A stretch of DNA of 64,000 nt from Pseudoduganella ginsengisoli (lineage in GTDB: Bacteria; Pseudomonadota; Gammaproteobacteria; Burkholderiales; Burkholderiaceae_D), in contig NZ_WNLA01000008.1 of the NCBI RefSeq assembly GCF_009720865.1, positions 1 through 64,000 of the forward strand, in the 5' to 3' direction. Positions 36,190-46,099 of this stretch are shown here, one piece after another; the stretch's first letter is position 1; each line of letters opens with the position of its first letter. Made by a program: the position numbers and the translations under genes. The notes beneath the pieces are model-generated. The model had not been told where the DNA came from and did no database searches. It saw only the letters and a program-made list of their open reading frames with translations.

Positions 36190-37722
36190 ATGTATTTCAC
36201 AGTCGACAGAGCGCCGCAACACAAGCTGCCCATCTACAAGACGATTCTGTGCATCACATGTGCATTGATTCTGATCGCCAATGGCTTCAGCCTGTACCTG
36301 AACTTGCAGTCGTTGCGGGGCGCGAACGCGCAACTGGCGCAAACGTCGCGCGTGGCGGAGCGGCTGCAATACCTGAACGTGCTGGTGCTCGATGCGGAAA
36401 GCAGCATGCGGGGGTATTTTACGTCCGGCCGGGAAACGTACCTGGGGCCGACGCGCACGGTGACGGCTGAAACGGAAGCGGAATTCGCGGAACTGGAAAA
36501 ACTGTTGGCGGAAAATCCCGTCCAGCTGAAAAACCTCGCGCAATTGCGTTCCCTCGTGCGGCGCAAGCTGGCGCTGATGGCGCAAGCCATCGACGTGTAC
36601 CGCCACGGCGGCCTGGAAGAAATCGTCAACATCGCAAAAGTCAGCGATGAGCGTTCCGCCATGGATGAAATCCGCCTGCAGGTGGTCATCATGGTGCAGG
36701 AACAAAATGAAATGCTGAAAAAGCGCAGCGAAGCGTTTTATAACGAATACCACAAGGCGATTGTGCTGGGCATGGGCATCAATGCCGTCGCCATCATTGT
36801 ATTGATCGCGTTCTACCAGCAAGTGCGGCGCAGTTTCATGAACCGCGCTGCCGCCGAGCAGGCGTTGCAGGCTGCCAATGAAAACCTGGAATCCACGGTG
36901 GAACAGCGTACCGAGCAATTGTCCGTGCTGTCGCGCCATCTGATCAGCATCAGCGAAGAGGAAAAAGTCAGGCTATCGCGGGAATTGCACGATGAAATGG
37001 GGGCGAATCTCACGTCGATTTCCATGGATATCGCAGCCGTCATGGGCCAATTGCAAAGGACGCAGCCGCCAATGGATGATTTGGCGCAGCAATTGAAGCG
37101 CGCCCGCGCCACCCTGGTCGATACGGTGGAAATGAAGCGCCGCATTATCGAGAATTTGCGCCCCAGCTTGCTCGATAACCTGGGCTTGTGCGCGGCCATT
37201 GAAAGCTATTGCGAAGAATTTACCCGCATGTCGAACGTGCCGTGCGAAACCGATATTGCCAGCCATATCGATGGCATTGCGAAATCACGCGACAGCAGCC
37301 TGGCCATTGCCTTGTTCCGCATCGTGCAGGAATCGCTGACGAATATCCGTAAATACGCCAAGGCCAGCACAGTCAGTGTGACCTTGCAATGTGCGGAAGA
37401 AGTATTGACGCTGCGGGTGATTGACGATGGCATCGGCATCGAATCGAATACCATCGTCAAGCCCATGTCGCATGGCTTGCTGGGGATGCGTGAACGGGCG
37501 TTGCTGCTGGGCGGCACGCTGACGATACGCCGCGGGCGCAATGAGCAGGGTACGTGCATCGAAGTGCATATTCCGCTGCGCCACACGCCGCCCAAGGTGC
37601 CGGGCCGTCCGCCGGAACTCAGCAGCTTGCCACGTCCACCAGCAGACGGTCATATTCCGTCTTTGCCACCTTATAGCACTCCCCAGCGTAGCGCTCCAAG
37701 CCTGCACGATCAAGCACAGTGA
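36190..37722 (+). CDS. CHASE3-type sensor histidine kinase (HisKA_3)
   Basis: The 510-residue product has two transmembrane helices (about 17-38 and 190-209) bounding a four-helix periplasmic domain of CHASE3 type (LNVLVLDAESSMRGYFTSGR is characteristic). It continues with a coiled coil, a HisKA_3 dimerisation domain with H267 (SRELHDEMGANL), and an HATPase domain (FRIVQESLTNIRKYAKA, IDDGIGI, GLLGMRERALLLGG). The last 34 residues are Pro/Ser-rich and are read across the antisense Crp-family gene. It probably phosphorylates the upstream NarL-type regulator. Confidence 0.93.
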   Translation: MYFTVDRAPQHKLPIYKTILCITCALILIANGFSLYLNLQSLRGANAQLAQTSRVAERLQYLNVLVLDAESSMRGYFTSGRETYLGPTRTVTAETEAEFAELEKLLAENPVQLKNLAQLRSLVRRKLALMAQAIDVYRHGGLEEIVNIAKVSDERSAMDEIRLQVVIMVQEQNEMLKKRSEAFYNEYHKAIVLGMGINAVAIIVLIAFYQQVRRSFMNRAAAEQALQAANENLESTVEQRTEQLSVLSRHLISISEEEKVRLSRELHDEMGANLTSISMDIAAVMGQLQRTQPPMDDLAQQLKRARATLVDTVEMKRRIIENLRPSLLDNLGLCAAIESYCEEFTRMSNVPCETDIASHIDGIAKSRDSSLAIALFRIVQESLTNIRKYAKASTVSVTLQCAEEVLTLRVIDDGIGIESNTIVKPMSHGLLGMRERALLLGGTLTIRRGRNEQGTCIEVHIPLRHTPPKVPGRPPELSSLPRPPADGHIPSLPPYSTPQRSAPSLHDQAQ

Positions 37723-38428
37723 TATTGCCACGGCGGTAAGTGATCATGCCGTCGTCCTGCAGCTTGCCGGCAGCGGCCGTGATGCTTTCGCGCCGCACGC
37801 CCAGCATAATGGAAATCATTTCCTGCGTGACTTTTAACTCGTTGGTGGCGGAACGGTCCAGGCGGTCCAGCAGCCAGCGGCACAGTTTTTGTTCAATCGA
37901 ACTGTGGCGGCCACCGACAGCGTTTTGCGCCATTTGCGCAAACAGCGCGTGGTTGTAACGCATTAACAGCTGGGGCAGGGCGCCGCCCTGGTTGAAGCAG
38001 TCGCGCAGTGCCTGCGCTTTCAGGCGGTAGCCATAACCGGCGCTTTGCACGACCGCGCTGCACATGGCGCGCTCACCGGGGAACATCGACACGCCGACCA
38101 CCCCTTCATGGCCGACCACGGCGATTTCCGTGGTGGCGCCATCTTCCATCACATACAGCAGCGACACGATTGCCGTCGTCGGAAAATACACGTTTTCCAA
38201 TTTGCTGCCATACTCAAACAACTCTTTGCCAAATGGCAGTGCAACCAGTTCGAGGTGTTCAAACAGGGATTCCAGGACTTCGCGAGGCAGGGCGGCCAGC
38301 AGTTCGTTTTGCTGGGTGCCGCTGTAACTGACGACAGGCCGGGACGCAACTTTGAATTCCGGCGAGTCGGGGTCCATCCGGGCCACGGGTGGCGTGCCGC
38401 TGTCGCTGTCAAGTTGAGTGCTGTTCAT
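37619..38428 (-). CDS. Crp/Fnr-family transcriptional regulator
   Basis: The 269-residue product has a cyclic-nucleotide-binding-like domain (about 40-150; LPFGKELFEYGSKLENVYFP, GHEGVVGVSMFPGERAM) and a C-terminal Crp-type helix-turn-helix (TQEMISIMLGVRRESITAAA). It has no Cys cluster of the FNR type, so the effector is not evident. Such proteins with the GHEGVVG motif are common in Burkholderiales. ATG 38428 has GAGGAAAA just before it; the in-frame GTG at 38440 is part of that ribosome-binding site. Its 3' end overlaps the convergent kinase by 104 bases. Confidence 0.9.
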   Translation of the reverse strand: MNSTQLDSDSGTPPVARMDPDSPEFKVASRPVVSYSGTQQNELLAALPREVLESLFEHLELVALPFGKELFEYGSKLENVYFPTTAIVSLLYVMEDGATTEIAVVGHEGVVGVSMFPGERAMCSAVVQSAGYGYRLKAQALRDCFNQGGALPQLLMRYNHALFAQMAQNAVGGRHSSIEQKLCRWLLDRLDRSATNELKVTQEMISIMLGVRRESITAAAGKLQDDGMITYRRGNITVLDRAGLERYAGECYKVAKTEYDRLLVDVASC

Positions 38429-38667
38429 TTTTTTCCTCACAAGCTTAAGTACATGATTGCAATGCGACGCCAGTGATATGGACCAGTGATATGGACACCA
38501 GGTGGGACTTCTGTTCTCGTTCCCACTTTATCGATTGCGTTGTTAGTACTTTAAGTTCTTGTGTAGGTTACGAACATAAGACGGTTCTCCGCACCCGTGT
38601 AGGCTTGGAGCATGGCGCTTTGTAAGTTTATTCCTACGGAAAGTTTGTCCAGCGGAATGTTGTTCAA

Positions 38668-40734
38668 CTAGCCCTGCAAGCGCTTGCGCGACACCATGCT
38701 GGGCTTGTTCGCACTCCATTCATGTGGCTGAGCAACAGTTGGCCAGCGGCCGTCATGGGCGAGCGCAGCGGGCGCGGCCTCCGCGTCGTGCTCATGTCCA
38801 TGGTCCAGACGGAAGCGGCTGACGGCTGTGCCCAGTTGCACGGCTTCTTCATGCAAGCTGTCCGCCCCGGCGGAAGCCTGCAGCACCAGCGCACCGTTTT
38901 GCCGTGTCATGTCATCGATACGGGCCAAGGCGCGGTCCACTTGTTCGATTTGCTGCCGCTGCGCCGCTTCCGCTTCACTGATTTGCGCAATGATGGCTGC
39001 TGTCTGTTGCACGGACTGCAGCACTTGTTCCATTGTCACGCCCGCTGCATCGGCCTGCGCATGGCCTGCTTCCACGCGGGATACGGAATCGTCTATCAGC
39101 GCCTTGATTTCTTTGGCAGCCGATGCGGAGCGCTGCGCCAGCGAGCGCACTTCGCTGGCCACGACGGCAAAGCCCCGTCCCGCCTCGCCGGCGCGGGCGG
39201 CTTCTACGGCGGCATTGAGCGCCAGGATATTGGTCTGAAACGCGATGCCGTCGATGACGCCGGTGATGTCACGGATCTGGTCGGAGCTGGCGCGGATGGC
39301 AGCCATGGTGCCGGCCACGGCCGCCACCTTGTCGCCGCCTTGGTGGGCAATGTCGGACGCCGATTGGACCAGCTTGCGGCCATTTGCCGCATGGGCCGCG
39401 TTGCGCTGCACGTTTGCCGTCAATGCGCGCATCGAGGCGGCGGTTGCCGACAAGTCTTCCGCCTGCGATACCGTGTGGCCGGACAACGCCGTATTACCGC
39501 CGGCCAGTGCATCTGCGCCGCTGGCAATGCGGCCGGCGCCGCTGCGGATATCGCCGACCAGGGTGGCCAGCGCATCCGTCATGCCGCCAAAGGCATTGAC
39601 AAGGGCGCCGATTTCATCGCGCGCGGGCGAGGCAACGGCTTGCGTCAAGTCGCCCGCCGCGGCGGCGCGCACGGCGTGGTTCAACGCGCCCACGTCGCGC
39701 GAGAAGGACAGGTAAAAACCGGCAAACAGGAACGCTGCCATGGCAATGGCCGCCAGCACACCGGCCAGCATCAGGTTGCGGCGCAACTGGGCGCCGGCCA
39801 TCCGCTCCGCCAGCAACTGGTCCAGTGCTTTCGCGCAGGCGCCGCCGAACGCATACAAGCCATCGATGGCGGCATTGCCGGCGCTGGAAAATTCCTTGCC
39901 GGAAGTCTGATCGTACGAATTTGTCACTTCGCTTTTCGTGCGCTCCAGGAAGGCGAGCGCGTTATTGGTGGCTGCCCCGTGCGATTGCAGCGCGGCTTTC
40001 AATTCCGGATTGTGCTGCAGCATGGCGGCTGCCTGGCTGGGCAGGCGCTCCAGGTTGTGGCGGGCAATCATGGCCGTTGCATTGACCACCTGGTCTTCAT
40101 TGGCTTCGAACAAGCCGCTGTCGATATACGCGCCGCCACGGGCGGCAATCACGGACAAGTCTTCAGCGATGTCCGGCAGTGTGCGGGTGAACGCGGCAAT
40201 CAAGTAATACGTTTGCACTTGCGGGTCCAGGCTCAGGCTGGAGCGGTCGGCCACGGCTGTCGCGAGTTTGCCCAGCTGCGTGATCAGCATGGCGTGCAAC
40301 TGCATGCTGTCCTTGGCGTCCGATGCGCCGTTGGCCTGGCGTTCCGCCAGCGTACTCCACGATTGGCGCACTGCCGCCCATTCCGGCATTACGGACAGGC
40401 CGGCCGCATTGGCTTGCCATGCATCGAGCCGTTTGATGCGTTCTTCAGCCTGGGTGCGCAATGGTGCGCCATCGGCAGCTTGGTGCGCTGCCAGGCGCAA
40501 GCGCTCGATCGCGCGGTGCTGCTGCACGAGGCGGGTGATGTCATGTACTTGCTGCAGGTAGGCCACGCCACGCTGTTCGCTGCCCGTGACGGCGATGGAT
40601 TTGTTCAGTTCGGCCATCAGCAAAGTGGTGACCATCAGCAAAGGCAACAGGAATACCAGCGTAACGAGTGTAAATTTAGGGAACAGGCGCAAGCGTTGCA
40701 TTAAAGCGATGGCTGGCTGGATTAACGTTTTCAT
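38668..40734 (-). CDS. Methyl-accepting chemotaxis protein
   Basis: The 688-residue chemoreceptor starts at ATG 40734 ([20 protein letters not shown]); an in-frame TTG at 40791 is less likely. It has a first transmembrane helix ([19 protein letters not shown]), a long periplasmic domain of about 300 residues rich in helices, a second helix ([20 protein letters not shown]), HAMP, and the signalling domain with [20 protein letters not shown] and [21 protein letters not shown] low-complexity C-terminal tail of about 50 residues follows. Ligand is unknown. Confidence 0.94.
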   Translation of the reverse strand: MKTLIQPAIALMQRLRLFPKFTLVTLVFLLPLLMVTTLLMAELNKSIAVTGSEQRGVAYLQQVHDITRLVQQHRAIERLRLAAHQAADGAPLRTQAEERIKRLDAWQANAAGLSVMPEWAAVRQSWSTLAERQANGASDAKDSMQLHAMLITQLGKLATAVADRSSLSLDPQVQTYYLIAAFTRTLPDIAEDLSVIAARGGAYIDSGLFEANEDQVVNATAMIARHNLERLPSQAAAMLQHNPELKAALQSHGAATNNALAFLERTKSEVTNSYDQTSGKEFSSAGNAAIDGLYAFGGACAKALDQLLAERMAGAQLRRNLMLAGVLAAIAMAAFLFAGFYLSFSRDVGALNHAVRAAAAGDLTQAVASPARDEIGALVNAFGGMTDALATLVGDIRSGAGRIASGADALAGGNTALSGHTVSQAEDLSATAASMRALTANVQRNAAHAANGRKLVQSASDIAHQGGDKVAAVAGTMAAIRASSDQIRDITGVIDGIAFQTNILALNAAVEAARAGEAGRGFAVVASEVRSLAQRSASAAKEIKALIDDSVSRVEAGHAQADAAGVTMEQVLQSVQQTAAIIAQISEAEAAQRQQIEQVDRALARIDDMTRQNGALVLQASAGADSLHEEAVQLGTAVSRFRLDHGHEHDAEAAPAALAHDGRWPTVAQPHEWSANKPSMVSRKRLQG

Positions 40735-40892
40735 CTTGATCTCAGTCGAATAAAATTTCCGCCATGCAATAATGCCCGTCGTATGTGACAACTTGATGAA
40801 ACTATTGTCACAAAAGCGAGGCTAAATTCCTCCGCTTGCCCGGTTCGCCTGCGGACTCTATAGTGGCCATACCCCCGTTTGAAAGGCAGCCG

Positions 40893-41579
40893 ATGCACGT
40901 ATTGGTAGTGGAAGACGACGCCGTCCTGGCCGATGGCCTGCACCGTATCCTGACGGGACACGGGATGGCGGTCGACGTGCTGAAAAACGGTACCGATGCC
41001 GATGCGGTGCTGGCCACGCCGGAAGGCGATGGCATCGCTGTTGTCGTGCTCGATATCGGCTTGCCCGGCATCGATGGCTTTGAAGTGGTGCGCCGCATGC
41101 GCGCCCGGGGCGCCGCCACGCCGGTCTTGCTGCTGACGGCGCGCGATGCCGTCGAAGACCGTGTGCGGGGCCTGGAACTGGGAGCGGACGATTACCTGGT
41201 GAAGCCGTTTGCCATGCCGGAACTGGTGGCGCGCGTGCGGGCGCTGGCGCGCCGCCACGCGCCCAAGCCGCAAGTGCTGGCCATGGGCGCGCTGGCGCTG
41301 GATGCGGTGGCGCGCCGCGCCCGCATTGGCGAGCGCGTGATCGATTTATCCGCCCGTGAGTGGGCCGTGCTGGAATACTTGCTGCAGCATGGTTCGCGCG
41401 TCGTATCGAAGCAGCAAATCATTGACGCCATCCTGCCGTTCGGCGACGACATGACATTGAACGCGGTGGAAGTGTATATCTCGCGCCTGCGCCTGAAAAT
41501 TGCCGATGCGGGCATCACGATCCGCACCATCCGCGGCTTTGGCTACATGCTGGAACCGGCCACGGCGTCCCATGCGTGA
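40893..41579 (+). CDS. OmpR-family response regulator (TctD-like)
   Basis: The 228-residue product has a receiver domain (D54 in VVLDIGLPG, K104 in YLVKPF) and an OmpR-type winged helix (about 130-225; LSAREWAVLEYLLQHGSRVV, AVEVYISRLRLKI). An AAAGG lies before ATG 40893. It overlaps the kinase start by eight bases, so the pair is translationally coupled. In the TctD/TctE or QseB/PmrA class; no target genes (for example tctCBA) are adjacent. Confidence 0.93.
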   Translation: MHVLVVEDDAVLADGLHRILTGHGMAVDVLKNGTDADAVLATPEGDGIAVVVLDIGLPGIDGFEVVRRMRARGAATPVLLLTARDAVEDRVRGLELGADDYLVKPFAMPELVARVRALARRHAPKPQVLAMGALALDAVARRARIGERVIDLSAREWAVLEYLLQHGSRVVSKQQIIDAILPFGDDMTLNAVEVYISRLRLKIADAGITIRTIRGFGYMLEPATASHA

Positions 41580-42954
41580 CGCGCCTGCCGCACTGCGCCC
41601 GGGAAGCATCCGCCTGCGGCTGATGACTTGCCTGATCGGCCCGTTCGTGTTGATCAGCCTGATTGCCGGGGTGCTGACGTATTTGCTGGCGTGGCTGCCG
41701 GCGCAAATGGCGTATGACCAGAATTTGTTTGATGCGGCCAGTGCGCTGGGCGCGCGGCTCGACGTAAAGGATGGCGCGTGGCGCATGGATTTGCCGCCGC
41801 AAGCCGAGCAAGTGCTGCGCAGCGGCGATATCGACCGTGTGGCGTTTGCCGTACGCGACGGCAGTGCACAGGTGGCCGGGGACCGTGATTTTCCGCCATT
41901 GCGCAAGCCGCCCAAGGTGGGCGTGCCCATCGCGTATGATGGTGTGGCCGGCGGCGAACCGGTGCGCATTGCCGCGTTGCGCGTCAGCCGGGGACAGCGC
42001 GAGGCTGTCATCGGCGTGGCGAAAACCGTGCGCATGCGTGCGCAGATCCGGCAGACGGCATTGCGCGCGCTGCTGGCGCTGGGCGTCGTGGCGACCGTGG
42101 GCAGTATCGGCCTGGCATGGCTGTCCGTCACCAATGGCTTGCGCCCGCTGGACCGCATGCGCAGCCATTTGAATGCGCGCAGCCGCGACGACCTGGAGCC
42201 GATTCCGCCGGAAGGCGTGCCGTATGAACTGGAGCCCGTGGTGCTGGCGTTTAACGGCTTGCTGGCGCGCGTGGAAAGCGCGGCGCAGGCGCAGCAGGAT
42301 TTCCTTGCCGACGCGGCGCACCAACTGCGCACGCCGCTGGCGGGCTTGCAGGCGCAACTGGAGTGGCTGGCGCAGCGGCACCGTGATCCGGAAACAGCGC
42401 ACACGGTGGCGCTGATGCTGTCCGCCACCGAGCGCATGGCGCGCCAGAGCAAGCAATTGCTGGCGCTGGCCCGTGCCGAATCCGGCCACCTGGAAAAATC
42501 CGTGCTGGCGCCAATGCAGCTCGATGCACTGGTGGGGGAATGCGTGCAGCAATTTGTCGAGCAGGCGGCCCGCAAGCACATCGACCTGGGCTTTGAACTG
42601 GAACCGGCCGCCGTGCTGGGCGAGCGTTTCCTGCTGCGTGACTTGATCGATAACCTGATTGACAATGCGCTGCGCTATACGCCGGAGCACGGCATGGTGA
42701 CGGTGCGCTGCCGGCAAAGCCCGGAGCAGGGCAGTGTGCTGGAAGTGGAAGATTCGGGTCCCGGTATCCCGCCGCCATTGCGCAGCGCCGTGTTTGACCG
42801 CCACGTGCGGCTGGACAGCAAGTTGACGGGCAATGGCCTGGGATTGGCCATTGTGCGCGACATCGCGGCCGTGCATGGCGCCACCGTCGCGGTCGGCACC
42901 GGTGCGCAGGGTGTGGGCGCGTTGTTCACTGTGCGCTTTCCGGCCTCCGCGTAA
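41572..42954 (+). CDS. Sensor histidine kinase (TctE-like)
   Basis: The 460-residue product begins at ATG 41572 ([17 protein letters not shown]), with transmembrane helices at about 20-40 and 163-185 and a small periplasmic domain starting [17 protein letters not shown], the pattern of the 2CSK_N domain. HAMP-like linker, then HisKA with H250 ([15 protein letters not shown]) and an HATPase domain ([31 protein letters not shown]). It pairs with the upstream regulator. Confidence 0.92.
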   Translation: MRDAPAALRPGSIRLRLMTCLIGPFVLISLIAGVLTYLLAWLPAQMAYDQNLFDAASALGARLDVKDGAWRMDLPPQAEQVLRSGDIDRVAFAVRDGSAQVAGDRDFPPLRKPPKVGVPIAYDGVAGGEPVRIAALRVSRGQREAVIGVAKTVRMRAQIRQTALRALLALGVVATVGSIGLAWLSVTNGLRPLDRMRSHLNARSRDDLEPIPPEGVPYELEPVVLAFNGLLARVESAAQAQQDFLADAAHQLRTPLAGLQAQLEWLAQRHRDPETAHTVALMLSATERMARQSKQLLALARAESGHLEKSVLAPMQLDALVGECVQQFVEQAARKHIDLGFELEPAAVLGERFLLRDLIDNLIDNALRYTPEHGMVTVRCRQSPEQGSVLEVEDSGPGIPPPLRSAVFDRHVRLDSKLTGNGLGLAIVRDIAAVHGATVAVGTGAQGVGALFTVRFPASA

Positions 42955-42973
42955 TCTGCCTTCAGCTCATGCC

Positions 42974-43004
42974 GGCGCCAGGTTTGCACAGCAAGCCTGG
43001 CGCC
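42974..43004 (+). terminator. Strong hairpin after the TctE-like kinase
   Basis: A 14-base stem (GGCGCCAGGTTTGC and its near-perfect complement, one G-U) with a three-base loop lies 19 bases after the kinase stop. It lacks a T-tract but is the likely end of the two-component transcript, 78 bases before prfC. Confidence 0.65.
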
Positions 43005-43081
43005 CCACCGCTACAGCTAAAACACCCCGGGGAAATGGTGTAAAATCTCCAGTTTTGCTCCGCAAGGCCCCGGCCATCCCC

Positions 43082-44737
43082 ATGTCCAACGAAATCGACA
43101 CCACCTCCAGCGACAACGCAGAACAAGGCAGCGTGAAATCTGCCGCCCTGATCGCGCGTGAAACCAAGCGCCGCCGTACGTTCGGCATCATTTCCCACCC
43201 GGACGCGGGTAAAACCACGCTGACGGAAAAGCTGCTGCTGTTCTCGGGCGCAATCCAGATGGCAGGTACGGTGAAGGCCCGTAAATCCGGCCGCCACGCC
43301 ACGTCCGACTGGATGGAAATTGAAAAGCAGCGCGGCATTTCGGTCGCATCGTCGGTGATGCAGTTCGATTTCCGTGACCACATTATCAACTTGCTGGATA
43401 CCCCGGGCCACCAGGACTTCTCGGAAGATACCTACCGCGTGCTGACGGCGGTGGACTCGGCACTGATGGTCATCGATGCGGCCAAGGGCGTGGAAGCGCA
43501 GACCATTAAGCTGCTCGACGTTTGCCGCATGCGCAATACGCCGATCGTCACGTTCATGAACAAGCTGGACCGCGAATGCCGCGACCCGCTGGAATTGCTG
43601 GACGAAGTGGAATCCGTGCTGAAGATCCAGTGCGCACCCGTGACGTGGCCGATTGGCATGGGCAAGAATTTCCGCGGTGTGTACCACTTGCTGAACGATG
43701 AAATCCTGCTGTTCCGCGCCGGCGATGAAAGCGCGAACCAGGACGTGGAAGTCATCAAGGGCATCGACAATCCGCGCCTGCAGGAAATGTTCCCGATGGA
43801 GATGGACCAGTTGCGCATGGAAGTCGAGCTGGTGCACGGTGCATCGCACCCGTTCAACCTGGAAGATTTCCTGGCCGGCGTGCAGACCCCCGTGTTCTTC
43901 GGTTCCGCCATCAACAACTTCGGCGTGCGTGAAATCCTGTCCGCGCTGGTGGACTGGGCGCCCGCACCGCGTGGCCGCGACGCGTCCGTGCGCGTGGTGG
44001 AACCGACCGAGGAACCGTTCACTGGTTTCGTATTCAAGATCCAGGCCAATATGGACCCGGCGCACCGCGACCGTATTGCCTTCCTGCGGGTGTGCTCGGG
44101 CCGTTTCGAGCGTGGCATGAAGGTCAAGCATTTGCGCCTGGGCCGCGAAGTCAAAGTGTCGTCCGTCGTGACGTTCATGGCGTCGTCGCGCGAACAGGTG
44201 GAAGAAGCGTACGCAGGCGACATCATCGGCTTGCCGAACCACGGCAACATGCAGATCGGCGACAGCTTCTCCGAAGGCGAAATGCTGACCTTCACCGGCA
44301 TCCCATACTTCGCGCCAGACTTCTTCCGCCAGGTACGCATCCGTAACCCGCTGAAGATCAAGCAGTTACATAAGGGCTTGCAGCAGCTGGGCGAAGAGGG
44401 CGCGGTACAGGTGTTCAAGCCGGTGTCCGGCGGCGAGCTGGTGCTGGGCGCGGTCGGCGTGCTGCAGTTTGAAGTGGTGGCGAGCCGCCTGATGAATGAA
44501 TACGGCGTCGATGCCGTGTTTGAGAGCACGTCGATTTCCACGGCGCGCTGGGTGTCGTCGGATGACAAGAAAGCATTGTCGGACTTCGAAAACGCGTTGT
44601 CGGCCAACGTGGCCTACGATGCGGCAGGCAACCTGGCTTACCTGGCGACGTCGGGCGTGAACCTGCGCCTGACGCAAGAGCGCTGGCCGAAACTGCAATT
44701 CCACGCGACGCGCGAACACGCGGCAAAACTGGTGTAA
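43082..44737 (+). CDS. prfC: Peptide chain release factor 3
   Basis: RF3 is the GTPase that recycles RF1/RF2 from the ribosome. ATG 43082 gives a 551-residue protein; the frame is open further upstream but without family similarity. G motifs are intact: G1 [13 protein letters not shown]2 region [10 protein letters not shown]3 [10 protein letters not shown], and G4 FMNKLDRE. The remaining domains have normal length. It is monocistronic. Confidence 0.96.
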   Translation: MSNEIDTTSSDNAEQGSVKSAALIARETKRRRTFGIISHPDAGKTTLTEKLLLFSGAIQMAGTVKARKSGRHATSDWMEIEKQRGISVASSVMQFDFRDHIINLLDTPGHQDFSEDTYRVLTAVDSALMVIDAAKGVEAQTIKLLDVCRMRNTPIVTFMNKLDRECRDPLELLDEVESVLKIQCAPVTWPIGMGKNFRGVYHLLNDEILLFRAGDESANQDVEVIKGIDNPRLQEMFPMEMDQLRMEVELVHGASHPFNLEDFLAGVQTPVFFGSAINNFGVREILSALVDWAPAPRGRDASVRVVEPTEEPFTGFVFKIQANMDPAHRDRIAFLRVCSGRFERGMKVKHLRLGREVKVSSVVTFMASSREQVEEAYAGDIIGLPNHGNMQIGDSFSEGEMLTFTGIPYFAPDFFRQVRIRNPLKIKQLHKGLQQLGEEGAVQVFKPVSGGELVLGAVGVLQFEVVASRLMNEYGVDAVFESTSISTARWVSSDDKKALSDFENALSANVAYDAAGNLAYLATSGVNLRLTQERWPKLQFHATREHAAKLV

Positions 44738-44740
44738 AAA

Positions 44741-44765
44741 AAAGCGGGCCGCTATGGTCCGCTTT
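44741..44765. terminator. Hairpin after prfC with A/T tract
   Basis: Arms AAAGCGG/CCGCTTT extended by GCC/GGT enclose a five-base loop. An eight-base A run on its left becomes a U run for leftward transcripts. It lies four bases after the prfC stop, so it can serve both directions. Confidence 0.65.
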
Positions 44766-44774
44766 CCAGTGAGC

Positions 44775-44803
44775 TCGTCACCCTCGCGCAGGCGAGGATC
44801 CAT
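44775..44803. repeat. Copy of the dispersed inverted-repeat family
   Basis: A single 29-base arm of the element found between pheS and pheT, with its central hairpin changed to CCTCGC/GCGAGG. Both sides of the stem changed together, which keeps pairing. It ends at the next terminator. Confidence 0.7.
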
Positions 44804-44829
44804 AAAACGCCGCCACCGCGGCGTTTTAT
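44802..44829. terminator. Terminator overlapping the cupin stop codon
   Basis: A perfect 12-base stem ATAAAACGCCGC/GCGGCGTTTTAT with loop CACC. A- and T-rich flanks on both sides allow bidirectional function. The right arm contains the stop codon of the leftward cupin gene. Confidence 0.85.
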
Positions 44830-45224
44830 TTTGCCGGCGTCGCCAGCGGTTTCCCTTTCTCCACGACATACACCCCCACCAGCTTCATGACGGTGCCGCC
44901 CACATTGCGCGCGTCATGCACCTTCCCGGCCGGAATCACAAACGCATCTCCAGCCTTCACGCGCCGCGGGTCTTCCCCTTCAATCAGCAATTCACCTTCG
45001 CCCTCCAGCACATAGCTGATTTCATCTCCCGGATGGGAATGCCGCCCAGCCACGGCGCCAGGCTCCAATTCCACCCGCGCCACGACAGCTTCATGTCCCG
45101 GCGCCGCGACGTCAGCCTTCGTCACGACAGTGCGCTTGATCCCGGACGCCTGCGCAAAGGCGCCGCCGGAAGCCGCCAGTAGAAACGCGGCAAGAAATGC
45201 CGATGCAGTCACGGATTGATTCAT
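44826..45224 (-). CDS. Secreted cupin-domain protein
   Basis: The 132-residue product has a signal peptide (about 1-24, ending GAFAQA) and one cupin barrel with both motifs: motif 1 AGRHSHPGDEISYVLEGEG (two His and Glu metal ligands) and motif 2 GDAFVIPAGKVHDARN (the third His). It probably binds a metal in the periplasm; the ligand or reaction is unknown. Its ATG overlaps the stop of the upstream membrane-protein gene by one base, so the two are translationally coupled. Confidence 0.88.
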   Translation of the reverse strand: MNQSVTASAFLAAFLLAASGGAFAQASGIKRTVVTKADVAAPGHEAVVARVELEPGAVAGRHSHPGDEISYVLEGEGELLIEGEDPRRVKAGDAFVIPAGKVHDARNVGGTVMKLVGVYVVEKGKPLATPAK

Positions 45225-45583
45225 TAAGCATGTCCTTTGACAGGTTCATGGTGATGGTCGTTACCGAACAAGATGGCGTCCAGAATGCTGGCAGACCAGC
45301 ACAGTACGCAGGTAAGGGTAGCCGCCGTCATGGTCGGCCCGTTGACGCGCGAAGCAGCAATTTGCGCCGCCAGCACCGTTACGTCCAGCGCCAGCGTGCC
45401 ATTGGCCAGCTGCGCCGCCACCATCGACGCTTGTTCGTAGGCGACATGCAGGATGTAAAACAGGGAAACCAGGGAAGGGATGAGGAAAATGCAGCCACGG
45501 GTGGGCTTTTTCAGGAAGATGATTTGCCCCAGCCCTGGGAATACGAGGCCGGACATCAGTGCTGCCTTGAGGGATTGCTTCAT
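45224..45583 (-). CDS. Small membrane protein, unknown function
   Basis: The 119-residue product has an N-terminal segment ALMSGLVFPGLGQIIFLKKP, typical of small TM2-like or related membrane proteins, two hydrophobic helices (GCIFLIPSLVSLFYILHVAY and MTAATLTCVLCWSASILDAI) and a short His-rich tail. Function is unknown. It is the first gene of a two-gene unit with the cupin. Confidence 0.75.
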   Translation of the reverse strand: MKQSLKAALMSGLVFPGLGQIIFLKKPTRGCIFLIPSLVSLFYILHVAYEQASMVAAQLANGTLALDVTVLAAQIAASRVNGPTMTAATLTCVLCWSASILDAILFGNDHHHEPVKGHA

Positions 45584-45715
45584 GGTCAGAACTCCTTTGT
45601 GGGGAGACTCTATCTTACACTTTTGGCAAACAGTGTGGTGAGGTCAGCAACGCGAGAATCACGTTTAGAGGCATGCTTCCCGCATGCCTCCGATATCTGG
45701 CCTCAAGACTTTCTA

Positions 45716-46099
45716 TTACATAGGTGGTACAGGCGGTTCGTTCGTCACTTCTGGATCGACAAGAAACTCGACGCCGTCGCTGTCAGCGAAATGAAGCGTA
45801 AGGTTGAAAGTCTCTTTTGCAGTATTTGCATCACTAAAGGTAACAATTTTACCGCTATCGCCGATACTGGGTTCGCTGAACTGATTAGAGGTTACTGGCT
45901 TAAAAGTGACTTTCTTTATCGTCACGTCAGCGGGAGTTGGGGAAATGAGCTGGTAATTAATAACAGTGTCAAATTCGGTAATCGTAAGCGAGTCAGGATC
46001 AAATGAAGTTTTGTATTTGACCTTTTTAGTTACTGAATCGATCTCAGGTATTGCCGTAACTTGCACATTTTTAAAGGAGGTTGGAGGGACGTTACTCAT
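45716..46099 (-). CDS. DP-EP-family-like protein, AT-rich
   Basis: The 127-residue product has no signal peptide or membrane helix. A conserved-looking DPDSLTI near residue 34 and a C-terminal EVTNEPPVPPM recall the DP-EP family (PF08985), whose function is unknown; I cannot confirm this without a search. It is predicted beta-rich. Base composition is lower in GC than the window average. The start overlaps the stop of the STAND-ATPase gene by eight bases, so the pair is coupled. Confidence 0.6.
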   Translation of the reverse strand: MSNVPPTSFKNVQVTAIPEIDSVTKKVKYKTSFDPDSLTITEFDTVINYQLISPTPADVTIKKVTFKPVTSNQFSEPSIGDSGKIVTFSDANTAKETFNLTLHFADSDGVEFLVDPEVTNEPPVPPM

